The notes under the pieces are model-generated. The model was not told the origin of the DNA, searched no databases, and was given only the letters and a program-made list of their open reading frames with translations. The translations under genes and the position numbers were made by a program. From Bacteroidales bacterium (lineage in GTDB: Bacteria > Bacteroidota > Bacteroidia > Bacteroidales > UBA7960): a stretch of 64,000 bases of DNA. Below, piece by piece: positions 11,707 to 22,952 of this stretch; the first letter of the stretch is position 1, and each line of letters begins with the position of its first letter. The stretch lies in NCBI GenBank assembly GCA_003559855.1, contig PWJZ01000027.1, positions 42,587 through 106,586 of the forward strand, read 5' to 3'.

Positions 11707-12150
11707 CTAAAAAACAGCTTTTATTTTGGCTTCCCTTATTTCTTTGAAAAAAATAAATTTATTTTTTTCTTCTTTACTTGTTTTTTTATTAAACAATTCA
11801 ATTTCTATACCATTTTTCTCCACCCTTGTTAATTTGCCGTAAAGTTTTTTATTATCGGGTGTTGAAACAACAATATTTCTTCCGATATTTTTAAGGTATT
11901 GGCGAAAGACCTGCAAGGGCTTGCCAACCCCGGCTGATGATACTTCAAGATCAAAATCTTCTTTGTCGCGGTCAAAAAAAGTTTCAATATGTTTACTGAG
12001 GTCAGCGCAGTCAGAAATTGTTATGTCATTATCACCGTCAATAAAAACCATTATCTTGTTTTGCGGAGTGATTTTGACTTCAACAAGAAACTTATCGCTA
12101 TCCTGAAAAAAATCCTCTACAATTCCTTGTATTTTCAGTTTATCTATCAT
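11707..12150 (-). CDS. rimP: ribosome maturation factor RimP
   Basis: VFIDGDNDITISDCADLSKHIE, DFDLEVSSAGVGKPL; conserved rimP-nusA-infB order. Confidence 0.93.
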   Translation of the reverse strand: MIDKLKIQGIVEDFFQDSDKFLVEVKITPQNKIMVFIDGDNDITISDCADLSKHIETFFDRDKEDFDLEVSSAGVGKPLQVFRQYLKNIGRNIVVSTPDNKKLYGKLTRVEKNGIEIELFNKKTSKEEKNKFIFFKEIREAKIKAVF

Positions 12151-12510
12151 GGCTTATATGTAATAAAACAGGGGACTTAACCGCCCCCTTACCCAGATAT
12201 TACTACTCATAATTTCGCTGCAAAGATACAAAAAAAATACGTGATACAAAAATAATTAAAAAAAAACATGAGTTTCCCGTTATAACATTACAAAAGCGGA
12301 TTATTAAAATCAATTAGTGGCAGTGGTCAAGTAATATTTTTCAGAGCTGAGCGGGGCAAGTATCCTCTGTTCGGGGGTTTTGGCATTTAGTGCCGATTGT
12401 TCATATTCCAGGCGTGTGTCAACGTAATTATTTGAAAGTTAACGAAGATCACTTTTCCAAAAATAGTCACTTTACGGTAATTTTCAAGTTATCATATTGT
12501 CGAATGTGTG

Positions 12511-13347
12511 TTATTCATTTCTTACACAACGCACAGAAAAGCCCCATGCTTTATTGGGGCTGCTGCGAGCAACATGTCCGCTGCCGGAGTTCATGGACCG
12601 TATCCATGCGTATGACGGTGAGCTCTTGGTAGAAGACCACCAGTGACCGAGGCTGCCAAGGTAGTAAAAAGACCCGTTGGCAGACCGGGTGCCACCCGGA
12701 AAAGCTGAAAAATGGAAATTATCAGTACCAAAGTGGGTATTATGTGAATTCCATCGCGGATGTTCTGAAATATTATGTTCGTTGCCCCAGGGGTGGTCTA
12801 CCTGACGGGCGGCTTTTAGATTATTCCCAACACCGTTATCATCATCCGATTCATTTGTCAAATTATATTCATCCATCAGGAAATCGACCAATTTAGTCCA
12901 GTCGTCATCGCTTGCGACCCTCCAGCCTTCAGGACAAAGCCCCCGGCTATCATCAACGGCATACCAGTTGTATAAAATACCATAAGCATCCATTACTTCA
13001 TCATCAGAAGTAAGACCGTCAATGCCGCTATGGGGGTATATGGAATAAGCACCGGAAGTTGCATTTTGCCATTCGAAAGAGCCAAGTCCTGTGGGTATCT
13101 CCTCATCATTAATATATCTGGTGGTACGCAGGTTTTCTGTCATCCATTCCATGCCTGCAATCCAGAAGGTTTTGTATTCATTTCCTTCTATATCGGTAAC
13201 ACCACTCCCCGGAATGCCACATTGAATATGTTCATCTTTTTCACATGCCGAAAAAGGCAATAAAAAAAACAAAAAACCAATTAATAATGTAAATAACATC
13301 TCTTTTTTCTTTCTTTTTGATTTTTGTTGCTGTTTTAGTTTTTCCAT
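12511..13347 (-). CDS. lipoprotein with Fibrobacter succinogenes major paralogous (FISUMP) domain
   Basis: Lipobox-like LLPFSACEK; WMTENLRTTRY, YGILYNWYAV, CPEGWRVASDDDW, GFSVRCVRN repeats typical of TIGR02145. Confidence 0.85.
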   Translation of the reverse strand: MEKLKQQQKSKRKKKEMLFTLLIGFLFFLLPFSACEKDEHIQCGIPGSGVTDIEGNEYKTFWIAGMEWMTENLRTTRYINDEEIPTGLGSFEWQNATSGAYSIYPHSGIDGLTSDDEVMDAYGILYNWYAVDDSRGLCPEGWRVASDDDWTKLVDFLMDEYNLTNESDDDNGVGNNLKAARQVDHPWGNEHNISEHPRWNSHNTHFGTDNFHFSAFPGGTRSANGSFYYLGSLGHWWSSTKSSPSYAWIRSMNSGSGHVARSSPNKAWGFSVRCVRNE

Positions 13348-13488
13348 TTTTAACAGGTTGTTTTGGTTGTTATTTGATTTGTCTTTGCAAATTTAATAAA
13401 TGAGGCAGTTATTCAAAATCAAAATAAAATAACCTTTTTTACCTGCCACCTTACTTTTTGTTGTTAAATTGGCACCTTTAAAAACACA

Positions 13489-13520
13489 AAAGCCTGTCAG
13501 TCAGTCAACTAACAGGCTTT
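13489..13520 (-). terminator. intrinsic terminator-like hairpin downstream of tRNA-Met
   Basis: AAAGCCTGT ... ACAGGCTTT inverted repeat (9-bp stem) immediately 3' of the minus-strand tRNA. Confidence 0.6.
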
Positions 13521-13525
13521 CTTTG

Positions 13526-13599
13526 TAGCGGGGACGGGAGTTGAACCCGTGACCTCCGGGTTATGAATCCGACGCTCTAACCGCCTGAGCTACCCCGCC
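13526..13599 (-). tRNA. tRNA-Met (anticodon CAT, elongator type likely)
   Basis: Reverse complement GGCGGGGTAGCTCAGGCGGTTAGAGCGTCGGATTCATAACCCGGAGGTCACGGGTTCAACTCCCGTCCCCGCTA folds as a cloverleaf with CAT anticodon. Confidence 0.93.
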
Positions 13600-13753
13600 G
13601 GTTTGAATGTGCAAAGTTAATAAAGATTTTGAAAATTCAACAGGCGTTTTTGAAAAAGGCGAAAAAGATATGAACCCTTGTTTATGCATCACAGGTTAAA
13701 GGGTTGTAAACTGCAATTGTTAAGTAACGCATAAGGCATGAGGGTGTTATTGA

Positions 13754-14671
13754 TTATACTCCCAGTTCCTTTTTTTTCTTTTTGACGTCTTTCTGTCTTT
13801 TTATTTGTGTAAGAAGCAATCCTGTAATTACTATAACGATTCCTATGATCTTGCTCAGGTCTATATTTTCTTTAAGGATTATAAAAGCAGTAACAGCCGT
13901 AACAATAGGTATCATATTCGCAAAAATTGATGTTTTGCCAATTCCCAGGACTCTCACTGCCGAGGTGAAAAAGATGAATGCAAGCGTTGAGGCAAAAAAT
14001 GCAAGGTTAAACAAAGATATATATGTGCCCGTTGAAGGTCTTATTAAGAGAAAATCTTTAAGGTCAAAGATCAGAAAGAGGGGCAGAAACATAATTGCCC
14101 CGAGGGTATTTTGCACTTTTATGATCGTCAGGGATGAATATTTCATAGTCATCTTTTTCAGTATTACGATGTTTATCAATGCTGAAATCACAGCCAGGAA
14201 GAGGAATCCGAGACCCGGCGGCGAAGCGGTAAGCCTGAATTCGCCGTCAAGCACCATGATACATACACCGGTAAAAGAAATGAAAAATCCCAGAAAATTT
14301 AATACCGAGAATCTTTCACGGAATATTATCAATCCCAGCCATGGTGTAAAAACCGGTATTGTTGCAACTATTACTGATGCAAGCGTAGCGCTAACATATT
14401 TCAACCCGAAACTCTCACCGATAAAAAACAAAAAAGGTGAAAAAAAGCTCAGTATTAAGAAATCACGATAGTCTTTCCTGGCAATTTTTTCATTCCATCT
14501 CATCACCTTCAGGATAAAATAAAGCATGAACGAACTGAGCGACAACCGCAAAAACATAGTGGTAATGGGCTCATAATACTCATATACGTTTTTCATCCAT
14601 ACATAAGATATACCCCAAAAAACAACGGCCCCGACTGTCATCAAATAAATACGAGCCCTGGATTTAGTCAT
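13754..14671 (-). CDS. DMT-superfamily (EamA) transporter
   Basis: ~10 TM segments, GAVVFWGISYVWMK and LKENIDLSKIIGIVIVITGLLL EamA-type repeats. Confidence 0.88.
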   Translation of the reverse strand: MTKSRARIYLMTVGAVVFWGISYVWMKNVYEYYEPITTMFLRLSLSSFMLYFILKVMRWNEKIARKDYRDFLILSFFSPFLFFIGESFGLKYVSATLASVIVATIPVFTPWLGLIIFRERFSVLNFLGFFISFTGVCIMVLDGEFRLTASPPGLGFLFLAVISALINIVILKKMTMKYSSLTIIKVQNTLGAIMFLPLFLIFDLKDFLLIRPSTGTYISLFNLAFFASTLAFIFFTSAVRVLGIGKTSIFANMIPIVTAVTAFIILKENIDLSKIIGIVIVITGLLLTQIKRQKDVKKKKKELGV

Positions 14672-14925
14672 TGATGAAAATTGTTTTGTCTGAATTTTAG
14701 TTGACCGTAAAGCAATGTAGTTAGATGTATAAATAATTGCACAAATGTAATTAAGTTTTTTTTCCCGTAGCTTGTTAATCTTTAATGGTTGACTTTTGCT
14801 TATCCTTATAAATGATCAGAAGTATGGCGAAAGATTGCAAACTTTTTTATATTAAAATAAATTATTTTGAAATTAATAATTTTTCGTATATTGCAAAAGC
14901 GAAAGAAATAATAAAAACTAGTTCG

Positions 14926-15315
14926 ATGGCTAAGTTGGAAATGTTTACCCTGGAGTTTCCGGTAAAAGCTACTCCAAGGGTGTTGTATACGCTTATCAGC
15001 TCGGCTGAGGGCTTGTCCCGGTGGTTTGCTGATATTGTCGATATAGAAAAAGATGACATTTTTAAGTTTAAATGGGAGGATTCGGAGCAAAGTGCACGGA
15101 TGATCCAATCAAAAGAAAATGAATACGTCCGTTTTCAATGGCAGGATAATGATTATAAAGATTATTTTTTCGAATTAAAGATACTTACAGAACCGGTATC
15201 ATCTGAAGTTGCACTTGTCGTAACCGACTATGCCGATCCGAACGACCTTGACTTTTCAAAACGTTTGTGGAACACACAGGTTGGCATTTTACAGCGTATG
15301 TTTAACAGTACTTAG
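14926..15315 (+). CDS. START-like / AHSA1-like domain protein
   Basis: Translation from internal ATG: MAKLEMFTLEFPVKATPRVLYTLISSAEGLSRWFADIVDIEKDD; the longer upstream ORF extension is AT-rich and unlikely to be coding. Confidence 0.8.
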   Translation: MAKLEMFTLEFPVKATPRVLYTLISSAEGLSRWFADIVDIEKDDIFKFKWEDSEQSARMIQSKENEYVRFQWQDNDYKDYFFELKILTEPVSSEVALVVTDYADPNDLDFSKRLWNTQVGILQRMFNST

Positions 15316-15747
15316 TGTCTGATTATAATTGTTGTGAAGGAATGCCTGAGACAGTTTGTTGCTCTGTCTGTTGTCCGGAAAAAACCGGATTTTGATTTGT
15401 CAAAAAAGGCGTTTATTTTTTACAAAGGGTAAATGCAGTTTTTATTTCGCTGTTTCCGATTTCCTCCCTTTTCAGACAATACATCTTCTGAAATGTTCAG
15501 CCACCTGTTATTGTTTTTGTATAACAGCAGCTAATGAAAACCCGAATCAATGGTTGGCTGACAAATAATATTTTTTTGCGGTCAGGTATTTTTAAAAACT
15601 AATAAGACCTTTTTGTTCGTTATGTAAAAGGAAAATAAAACATTAATAAAACAGCATGACTTAATTGGTATTAATTTTGTACTGGTTTTAATTATTTTTA
15701 TCAATAAGAGCACTATATATTTTTATATTGCTTGCAAAGATGCGATT

Positions 15748-18700
15748 ATGAACTTTTTTTTCGGTAAATATTTTTGGAATTATTCAATTCACATTAAACT
15801 GGCGGTTTTTTTTCTGTTTATATTCATTGCGGGTACAGAAACCCATTCACAATATTTTGGCAGGAATAAGCCCAGTTACCGCACTTTTGATTATCAGTTG
15901 TATCAATCGCCTCATTTTGACATCTATCATTATTTTGACGATGATTCGGTAGTCAATGCATTGGCAAACACTTATGAGAAGTGGTACAAGCGTCATCAAC
16001 GTCTTTTCAGTGATACTTTTGATACCCGCAGTCCGGTACTTATTTATGAGAACCATCCTGATTTTCAACAAACCACGGCTATAAGGGGCACCATAGGCAT
16101 AGGCACACACGGTGTAACCGAGGCTCTTCGCAGAAGGGTAGCCATGCCAGTGTTGCATACCAATGCACAAACCGATCATGTTATCGGTCATGAGCTGGTA
16201 CACGTCTTTCAGTTCAGGGCAATGTTTGACAGGGATTCTTTAGGGTTAAACTCTATGAGAAACCTGCCCTTATGGTTGGTAGAAGGTATGGCTGAATATT
16301 TTTCAATTGGCAGCGTTGATGCACATACGGCTATGATAATGCGTGACGCTGTTCATCAGGATGATTTTCCTTCTCTTACGGATATGACACGCGATTTTCG
16401 TTATAACCCTTACAGGTATGGGCATAGTTTTGTTGCATTCTTCGGCAGAACATGGGGTGACTCTCTTATTGCACCACTTTTCAGAGAAACTGCCAAATTC
16501 GGTTATGAAAGAGCCATTTCAAGAGTAGTGGGCTTGAATGCAAAAACAGTTTCCAATCTCTGGAAAAGCTCTGTTGAGACCCATTACGGAGAATATTATA
16601 AAGACAGTGCAAAACATCAAACAATAGGGAAAACCCTTGTTACTGATGAAAACGGCGGTCATATTAATATAGCCCCTTCGATAAGCCCGGACGGAAAATA
16701 TTTCGCTTTTTTTTCGGAGAAGGACCTGTTTTCTATAGACCTGTTTCTTGCGGATGCCAAAACCGGCAGGATCATTGGCAAGCTTACCAGCGCAACGCGA
16801 ACTGCCGATATTGACGGTTTTAACTTTTTTGAATCCGTAGCCACGTGGTCGCCCGAAAGTGATAAAATAGCCTATGTTATCGTTAAAAAGGGTAGGAATA
16901 AATTGGTAATTGCTGATGTTGACAGGCCAGGAAGAACAAAAGAGATCACTATTCCCGGTGTGCCGGCCATAAACAATCCCACATGGTCGCCCGACGGAAA
17001 AAATATTGTCTTTTCAGGCCTGGCAGGTGGTAAGCCAAACCTGTATATGTATAATCCGGAGACTAAGGAGGTCATAGGATTGACCGACGATCAATATTCA
17101 TATATACATGCAAGCTGGTCGACCGACGGAAAATATCTTGCTTTTTCGACTGATAAACCGCAATCCGTTCAAGACCAAGGAAATCCTAACTTTCACTTTA
17201 ACCTTGGTATTATGGATATGAGCAATGATAATTATACGGTCAGTGTACTGAATGTTTTTCCTGGTGCTAAAAACCTGAACCCCTTATTTTCAGAGAATAA
17301 TGAGGGGTTATATTTTTTATCCAACAGTGACGGATTCCGTAATCTTTACTATTATGTTGTTGAAGACGGCAAGGTATTCCGCATGACCGATTTTTATACC
17401 GGCATAAGCGGCATTACACATTTGACGCCGGCTGTAAGCATATGCAGAAATACCGGGGAATTAGCCTATTCTCACTACCAGGCGAACAAATATTTTATTC
17501 ATAAGGCTGATCACGATGATTTTGAGCTGATTGAAGTTGATCCCTCCATAATTGATCTTACTGCGGCTACACTACCGCCGCTTCCGCGTCTTGAAAGGGA
17601 TATTGTTGACAAACAACTGAGAGTTGAACCCGAAGAAAAAGTTTTTCCCGTTGATTCATTTGCAAAAAAACCCTATGAACGAGATTTCACCTTAACCTAT
17701 ATAGGTAATACAGGTGTTGGAGTAGCTACAAACCGTTACGGAACAGGGATGTCGGGTGCCGTGAGCATGTTGTTCAGTGACATTACGGGCGAGAATCAGT
17801 TGTTTGCCGCAGTTGCAGTGGATGGTGAAATATATGATTTCGGTGCCCAGGTGGGTTACCTAAACCAGGAACGGCGTATCAACTGGGGTGCTATGGTCTC
17901 TCATATTCCCTATCCTTATGCATATATGAGAGGAATGCACGATACCTTGCAAATTAATGATGATAAAGTGCCTGTCTATAACTTCCAATATATCATCCAG
18001 AGGATCTTTGAAGACCGGGTAAACGCTTTCGCCTATTATCCTTTTTCGGTTTCGCGCAGAATTGAAGTTGGCGGAACACTGGCATGGTATTATTACCGTA
18101 TAGACGCCATAAATAATTATTACCTGATGGACGGCAGAAGATTCCGTGAAGAGCGGGAGCGCTTGGATGCTCCCGACGGCTTTAACCTGCAACGCCTCAA
18201 TATTGCTTTCGTTGAAGACAATTCCTATTTCGGCATGGCCTCACCATGGGCGGGCTGGAGATACCGTGCAAGCGTTGAACGTATATTCGGAGAAGTAGAT
18301 ATGTATCCGATTACCCTCGATTACCGGCGTTATTTTAACATCAGGCCTTTTACATTTGCATTCAGGGCAACACACTACGGCAGATACGGCAGAGAACCTG
18401 AAGATGAACAGCTGTTTTACCCGCAATACCTCGGTTATATGGGATATGTGAGAGGGTATGACTATAACTCTATGTATCGTTTGCAAGAGACAATGCCATT
18501 GCCGGAAAATTTTGAATTTCAGGATTTCTTTAACCAGCTTTTAGGCAGCAGGGTTATCCTAAGCGGTCTGGAGGTGAGATTCCCGTTTACCGGCCCTGAA
18601 AGAATTGCATTGATAAGCAGCCGTATATTCTTTACCGAGCTTAACCTCTTTCTTGATGCCGGCGTTGCATGGAGCGGCTATAACAGATTGACATTAAATC

Positions 18701-18900
18701 CCGACAAAATAACGGAACAAAAAATTGAAGTAAACGAAAGAGAAGAATATAAATACAGATTTCCCGTTTTCAGCGCGGGAGCATCTGTCAGGATTAACCT
18801 GTTCGGAGCTTTAGTCCTTGAACCTTTCCTTGCTTTCCCTTTCCAAACGGAAGGCATATCAAGACCTGTAACCGGATTGAACTTTATTCCGGGATGGTGA
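15748..18900 (+). CDS. outer-membrane protein: N-terminal gluzincin-like metalloprotease domain, WD40-like (PD40/TolB) propeller, C-terminal Omp85/BamA-like beta-barrel
   Basis: HELVHVFQF...WLVEGMAEYF (HExxH plus downstream E), repeated WSPDGKNIVFSG/WSTDGKYLAFST, C-terminal surface-antigen-like segment GASVRINLFGALVLEPFLAFPFQ. Confidence 0.8.
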   Translation: MNFFFGKYFWNYSIHIKLAVFFLFIFIAGTETHSQYFGRNKPSYRTFDYQLYQSPHFDIYHYFDDDSVVNALANTYEKWYKRHQRLFSDTFDTRSPVLIYENHPDFQQTTAIRGTIGIGTHGVTEALRRRVAMPVLHTNAQTDHVIGHELVHVFQFRAMFDRDSLGLNSMRNLPLWLVEGMAEYFSIGSVDAHTAMIMRDAVHQDDFPSLTDMTRDFRYNPYRYGHSFVAFFGRTWGDSLIAPLFRETAKFGYERAISRVVGLNAKTVSNLWKSSVETHYGEYYKDSAKHQTIGKTLVTDENGGHINIAPSISPDGKYFAFFSEKDLFSIDLFLADAKTGRIIGKLTSATRTADIDGFNFFESVATWSPESDKIAYVIVKKGRNKLVIADVDRPGRTKEITIPGVPAINNPTWSPDGKNIVFSGLAGGKPNLYMYNPETKEVIGLTDDQYSYIHASWSTDGKYLAFSTDKPQSVQDQGNPNFHFNLGIMDMSNDNYTVSVLNVFPGAKNLNPLFSENNEGLYFLSNSDGFRNLYYYVVEDGKVFRMTDFYTGISGITHLTPAVSICRNTGELAYSHYQANKYFIHKADHDDFELIEVDPSIIDLTAATLPPLPRLERDIVDKQLRVEPEEKVFPVDSFAKKPYERDFTLTYIGNTGVGVATNRYGTGMSGAVSMLFSDITGENQLFAAVAVDGEIYDFGAQVGYLNQERRINWGAMVSHIPYPYAYMRGMHDTLQINDDKVPVYNFQYIIQRIFEDRVNAFAYYPFSVSRRIEVGGTLAWYYYRIDAINNYYLMDGRRFREERERLDAPDGFNLQRLNIAFVEDNSYFGMASPWAGWRYRASVERIFGEVDMYPITLDYRRYFNIRPFTFAFRATHYGRYGREPEDEQLFYPQYLGYMGYVRGYDYNSMYRLQETMPLPENFEFQDFFNQLLGSRVILSGLEVRFPFTGPERIALISSRIFFTELNLFLDAGVAWSGYNRLTLNPDKITEQKIEVNEREEYKYRFPVFSAGASVRINLFGALVLEPFLAFPFQTEGISRPVTGLNFIPGW

Positions 18901-18909
18901 TAGACAGGA

Positions 18910-20424
18910 TCACTGCTCTTCACTCTTTTTCACTTCTTCTAAAGCTTTAGCCAGTGAGGCATCTTTGGTATAGAACCTTTCATATTTGGATTTGGGGTCC
19001 TTTGGGGTGCTTAATGACACTACTATCAATGTTATTATTGAAGCGGTTGCTGCCGGGAGGATAATGTATTGTTCACTAAGCAATTGATATCCATACAGGT
19101 TCATTAATATTGAGTTTGTTACGGTTATTATCAATGTTACTCCCATACCTGCGGCAATAGATGCCACTCCGCCTGCCATCGTCACTCTTTTCCAGAGGAA
19201 GGCTGCAAGCAATGCAGGCGTCAGCCCCGCACCTATCATAGTGTAGGCAGTTAATGCCATTGCCAGTATCGTTTCGAACTGGGTCAGTATCAGGTATGCC
19301 AAAACCCCAAGCAATATGACCATTATTCTCTGAAATACGATGATGGTTTTGGATTGAGCCGCCGGACTGATAAACCGCTGGAAAATGTCGCGGGTCAGAT
19401 TCGTTGAAGGTGTCAGCAAAAAGCTGTTTCCCGTAGATGTAATAATAGCTACTGAGGCGCAAAACAGAAGAAGCCCCGCCCAAACCGGCAATCCAACCTC
19501 CGTACTGTATCGGGCGGTGTGAAGAATGATGCGTTCGGAGTCAGCACCCGACAGAAAAGTGCCGGCAATTTCAGGATTGTTGAAATAGCTGAAAGCAAAT
19601 ATAGCCAGTGAAGCAATGGCTGTCTCAACAACAATAGTACCTATTACCCAGAATATTACAGCCGATTTTGCCGATTTCTCATTCTTGGCCGAGAAAAACT
19701 TCTGGTACATGTTCGACTCACCCAGCAATAAGAAAAATGTCGGCAGGAAGATCCCCATTGCCCAGAAAAAACTATTGTTGCCAAATATAGTGAAGTGTGA
19801 GGGGTCTAACGTTTCGGTAAGGTATTCTGCTCCGCCTATATGAAAATATACCAAAGGTACTGCTATCACCACGGCTGCTGTTATCACCGCACCGTTGATT
19901 ATATCAACAGATACTATAGACAACATACCTGCAAAAGCTGTAAATACAACTATAAAACCTGCCGTCAGCAAAACTCCCTGCCATTCGGGTATTCCGGCTA
20001 CCAAATCAAGGACGAAACCGCCTGCACGAAACTGATAACCTACTATTGTGGTGTAAGCTATTATTATTACAATTGTACCCAGTATTCTTGCATATTTGTT
20101 GTAGCGTAGCTCAAGAATGTCAGGAACAGTATATTCTGCTATACGGCGAACACGTCCGGCAAGAAAAAACACGATAATTATACCTACCCATGCGCCGGCT
20201 GCCATCCATAATTCGGAAAAACCAACATTGGCAGCCAAACCCGCACCTGCTAACAAACTCCCCGAACCTATCCAGGTGCATAAAAGCGTGCCTACCAAAC
20301 GGGCAGTGGATACCGAACGTCCGGCTACCATGAAATCACTCTGGCTTTTTACGGCAAAACTCTTAAATATAGAAATACCCATCAACATTGCCAGATAACC
20401 CAACACAATCCACAAGTAAATCAT
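18910..20424 (-). CDS. sodium:solute symporter family protein
   Basis: 13-TM-like profile; DFMVAGRSVSTARLVGTLLCTWIGSGSLLAGAGLA. Confidence 0.9.
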   Translation of the reverse strand: MIYLWIVLGYLAMLMGISIFKSFAVKSQSDFMVAGRSVSTARLVGTLLCTWIGSGSLLAGAGLAANVGFSELWMAAGAWVGIIIVFFLAGRVRRIAEYTVPDILELRYNKYARILGTIVIIIAYTTIVGYQFRAGGFVLDLVAGIPEWQGVLLTAGFIVVFTAFAGMLSIVSVDIINGAVITAAVVIAVPLVYFHIGGAEYLTETLDPSHFTIFGNNSFFWAMGIFLPTFFLLLGESNMYQKFFSAKNEKSAKSAVIFWVIGTIVVETAIASLAIFAFSYFNNPEIAGTFLSGADSERIILHTARYSTEVGLPVWAGLLLFCASVAIITSTGNSFLLTPSTNLTRDIFQRFISPAAQSKTIIVFQRIMVILLGVLAYLILTQFETILAMALTAYTMIGAGLTPALLAAFLWKRVTMAGGVASIAAGMGVTLIITVTNSILMNLYGYQLLSEQYIILPAATASIITLIVVSLSTPKDPKSKYERFYTKDASLAKALEEVKKSEEQ

Positions 20425-21002
20425 AGCTTTATTATTTAGTGAAATTCATAAATATTCTTTCTTGTTAATTATTAGATTTTTGAAAAAACGGTGTAAAACT
20501 AATAATCTTTTTTATTTCTGCAATAGTTAACATGCATCATTCATGAGATCATAAAAAAAAATGCTTTAAAACCGTTTTTCCACTGGCGTGAAAAACCCCA
20601 TGATCTTGTATCTGGCTATGGCTAAGAGCAACAGATTATTAACTTATTCTGCCGCCTTGACCGTTTTGAAAATTGTAAGGCACTATATAACGGATAGTTT
20701 GAGTGCAAAATATCCGGCATTGTTTATTGATATTGTTATTACTTTTATGCCGCAATAACATTTTATCGTAAGCAAAAATACACTATTGTATCAGTAAAAA
20801 CATAATATTCGGATTCATCAAGGTGTTTGTGGTTCATAATTTATCCAGGTGTCTGTTAATTTTTCGGACCGGAATTTTCCGGACAGGTGTGGCGGGGTTT
20901 TTAAAAGTATTTCTGTAAACGGGTTTTATTTGCATATGATCTTTACTGGTTGACGGGGTGTAACTGCCGGAAATGATCTGTTAAATGAAATAACAATAAA
21001 CT

Positions 21003-21755
21003 ATGCAATATAATCAGGAAAAAAGACATTTGTACAACGCATATCAATGGATATGGGATTTGGTGGGGACAGTTGAAGATTATGAAGAATATGCGGAATA
21101 TCTTGTTAAATGCTTAAAAGAGGATGAAAATATAAACCCCCGTAATCTTCTTCACCTGGGTTGCGGATCGGGTTGTATTGATTTTCATTTAAAGAGGCAT
21201 TTTGATATCACCGGAGTGGATTTGAGTGAGAAAATGCTTGAAAGTGCCGGGAAAAAGAATCCCGAGTGCCTCTATATACAGGGTGATATGAGAGATGTAA
21301 GAATTGACGATTCTTTTGATGCAATAATCATTCCTGAATCAATTAATTACATGCGAACCCGGAATGATATCAACAGGGTGTTTACCAATGCAAAGAAGCT
21401 TCTGAAAAAAGAAGGCATTTTACTGGTAACAGTGGGTTATGACCCGTTATGCTTTCCGCAGAACCGAACTACCGTTGAACAGATAAATTCCAAAGGTGTT
21501 GAGCTGACTTTTATAGAGAACAACTATACTCCAGATCGGGCAGAAAATTATTTTGAAGCTGTTTTTGTATTCCTTATCCGCAAAGGTGGAATACTCCAAA
21601 TCGTTACTGATGTTCATACATTGGGATTATTTGAAAGAGAGGTCTGGGCTGAGGAGATGAAAAAGACAGGTTTTGAAACAAGATTTATAAGAGATAAAAA
21701 ACTGGAAAAAATAGAACAAAAAGGCACCTTTATGTTTATTGGCAGGAACATATAA
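21003..21755 (+). CDS. class I SAM-dependent methyltransferase
   Basis: LLHLGCGSGCIDFHLKRHFDITGVDLSEKML. Confidence 0.82.
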   Translation: MQYNQEKRHLYNAYQWIWDLVGTVEDYEEYAEYLVKCLKEDENINPRNLLHLGCGSGCIDFHLKRHFDITGVDLSEKMLESAGKKNPECLYIQGDMRDVRIDDSFDAIIIPESINYMRTRNDINRVFTNAKKLLKKEGILLVTVGYDPLCFPQNRTTVEQINSKGVELTFIENNYTPDRAENYFEAVFVFLIRKGGILQIVTDVHTLGLFEREVWAEEMKKTGFETRFIRDKKLEKIEQKGTFMFIGRNI

Positions 21756-21811
21756 AGCATTTAATTTAAATAAATATATCTTAAGGAAACACAAAATTTA
21801 TCAGTTTTATT

Positions 21812-22918
21812 ATGGAAGAAGAAAAAATAAAAGGAAACATAGAAAGCTCTTTCAGGAAAATAGCGAGGGGTGATAAAAATTTAAAAAATGTTTATTTGCT
21901 GGTTTATTCTGAAATGGCAGACATTCATCTTAATCTTGCGGAGGGTTCGACAGGTGATGTGGTGGCCAATCCCGCCCAGCCCAATTATATGGCAAGCGTT
22001 GGCAAGCTTTTCACATCAACACTTGTAAGCATTTTATATGAGAAGGGAATGATATCTTTTGATGATAAGATCTCCGGTTACCTTGACAGTGAGTTAATGA
22101 AAGATCTGCATGTTTACAGGGGCTGGGATTATTCTCCGGAGCTTAACGTAAGGCATCTGTTGAAGCAGACATCCGGATTATATGATTGTTTCTGGCCTTT
22201 GCTGGACAAATTATTAAAAAACCCGGAATTGGAGATGAGCCCGAGGGATGCCATTAACTGGGGTAAAGAAAACAAAACCCCTTATTCACCTCCCGGTGAA
22301 AAAATGAAATATACGGATACCAATTATTACCTGCTTGGGTTGATAATTGAGGAAATAACCGGCAAGGCTTTCCATGATGCGCTGAAGCAATATATTTTCG
22401 AACCGGTTGGCATGAAATATGCTTACATGCTACATTCTTCCGAACCTGCTGAGAAGCCGGGGTATCCGATGGCTGATTTCTTTGCCGGTACCATTAATGT
22501 TGCTGAGATCAAAAATTATGCAGGGATTGATTATGCCGGGGGAGGTGTTGTGGGGCCGCTTGAGGATTTTCTTCTATTTATGAAGGCATTGGTTAATCAT
22601 AAAATTATCGGTAAAGACACTTTGGAAATAATGCTGAATGATACCGCAAGTTTTATGGTATTTAACGAATACGGATACGGTATCATGAAGTTTAAAAAGA
22701 TCCCATTGTTAATGCCTGCAAAGTATCAGTGCTGGGGACATGCCGGGGCAACGGGAGCTTTTATGTTCTATCACCCCCTTACGAAATCATACATTATAGG
22801 CAATTTTAACGATTCAGCCTATACACAGAAAGGTGTCAGATTTATGCTGACAAAGGTGATAAAACAATTATTAAAACATCCGGCTTGTAAAGAGTTAAAG
22901 GATAAGGATGGCCGGTAA
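21812..22918 (+). CDS. serine hydrolase (beta-lactamase/class C PBP family)
   Basis: SVGKLFTST (SxxK), YTDTNYYLLG (YxN), WGHAGATGAF. Confidence 0.88.
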   Translation: MEEEKIKGNIESSFRKIARGDKNLKNVYLLVYSEMADIHLNLAEGSTGDVVANPAQPNYMASVGKLFTSTLVSILYEKGMISFDDKISGYLDSELMKDLHVYRGWDYSPELNVRHLLKQTSGLYDCFWPLLDKLLKNPELEMSPRDAINWGKENKTPYSPPGEKMKYTDTNYYLLGLIIEEITGKAFHDALKQYIFEPVGMKYAYMLHSSEPAEKPGYPMADFFAGTINVAEIKNYAGIDYAGGGVVGPLEDFLLFMKALVNHKIIGKDTLEIMLNDTASFMVFNEYGYGIMKFKKIPLLMPAKYQCWGHAGATGAFMFYHPLTKSYIIGNFNDSAYTQKGVRFMLTKVIKQLLKHPACKELKDKDGR

Positions 22919-22952
22919 CGGGAAACCGCTTATACGTTAATATGAAAGAGTA

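Noticed and set aside
12511-13347. Phage tail-fibre-like or diversity-generating target (variable C-terminal region)
   Set aside because: FISUMP domains look superficially like C-type-lectin variable proteins, but no template repeat or reverse transcriptase was found nearby
13782-14471. 229-aa + strand ORF
   Set aside because: Antisense shadow of the EamA transporter with no recognisable domain or composition of a real protein
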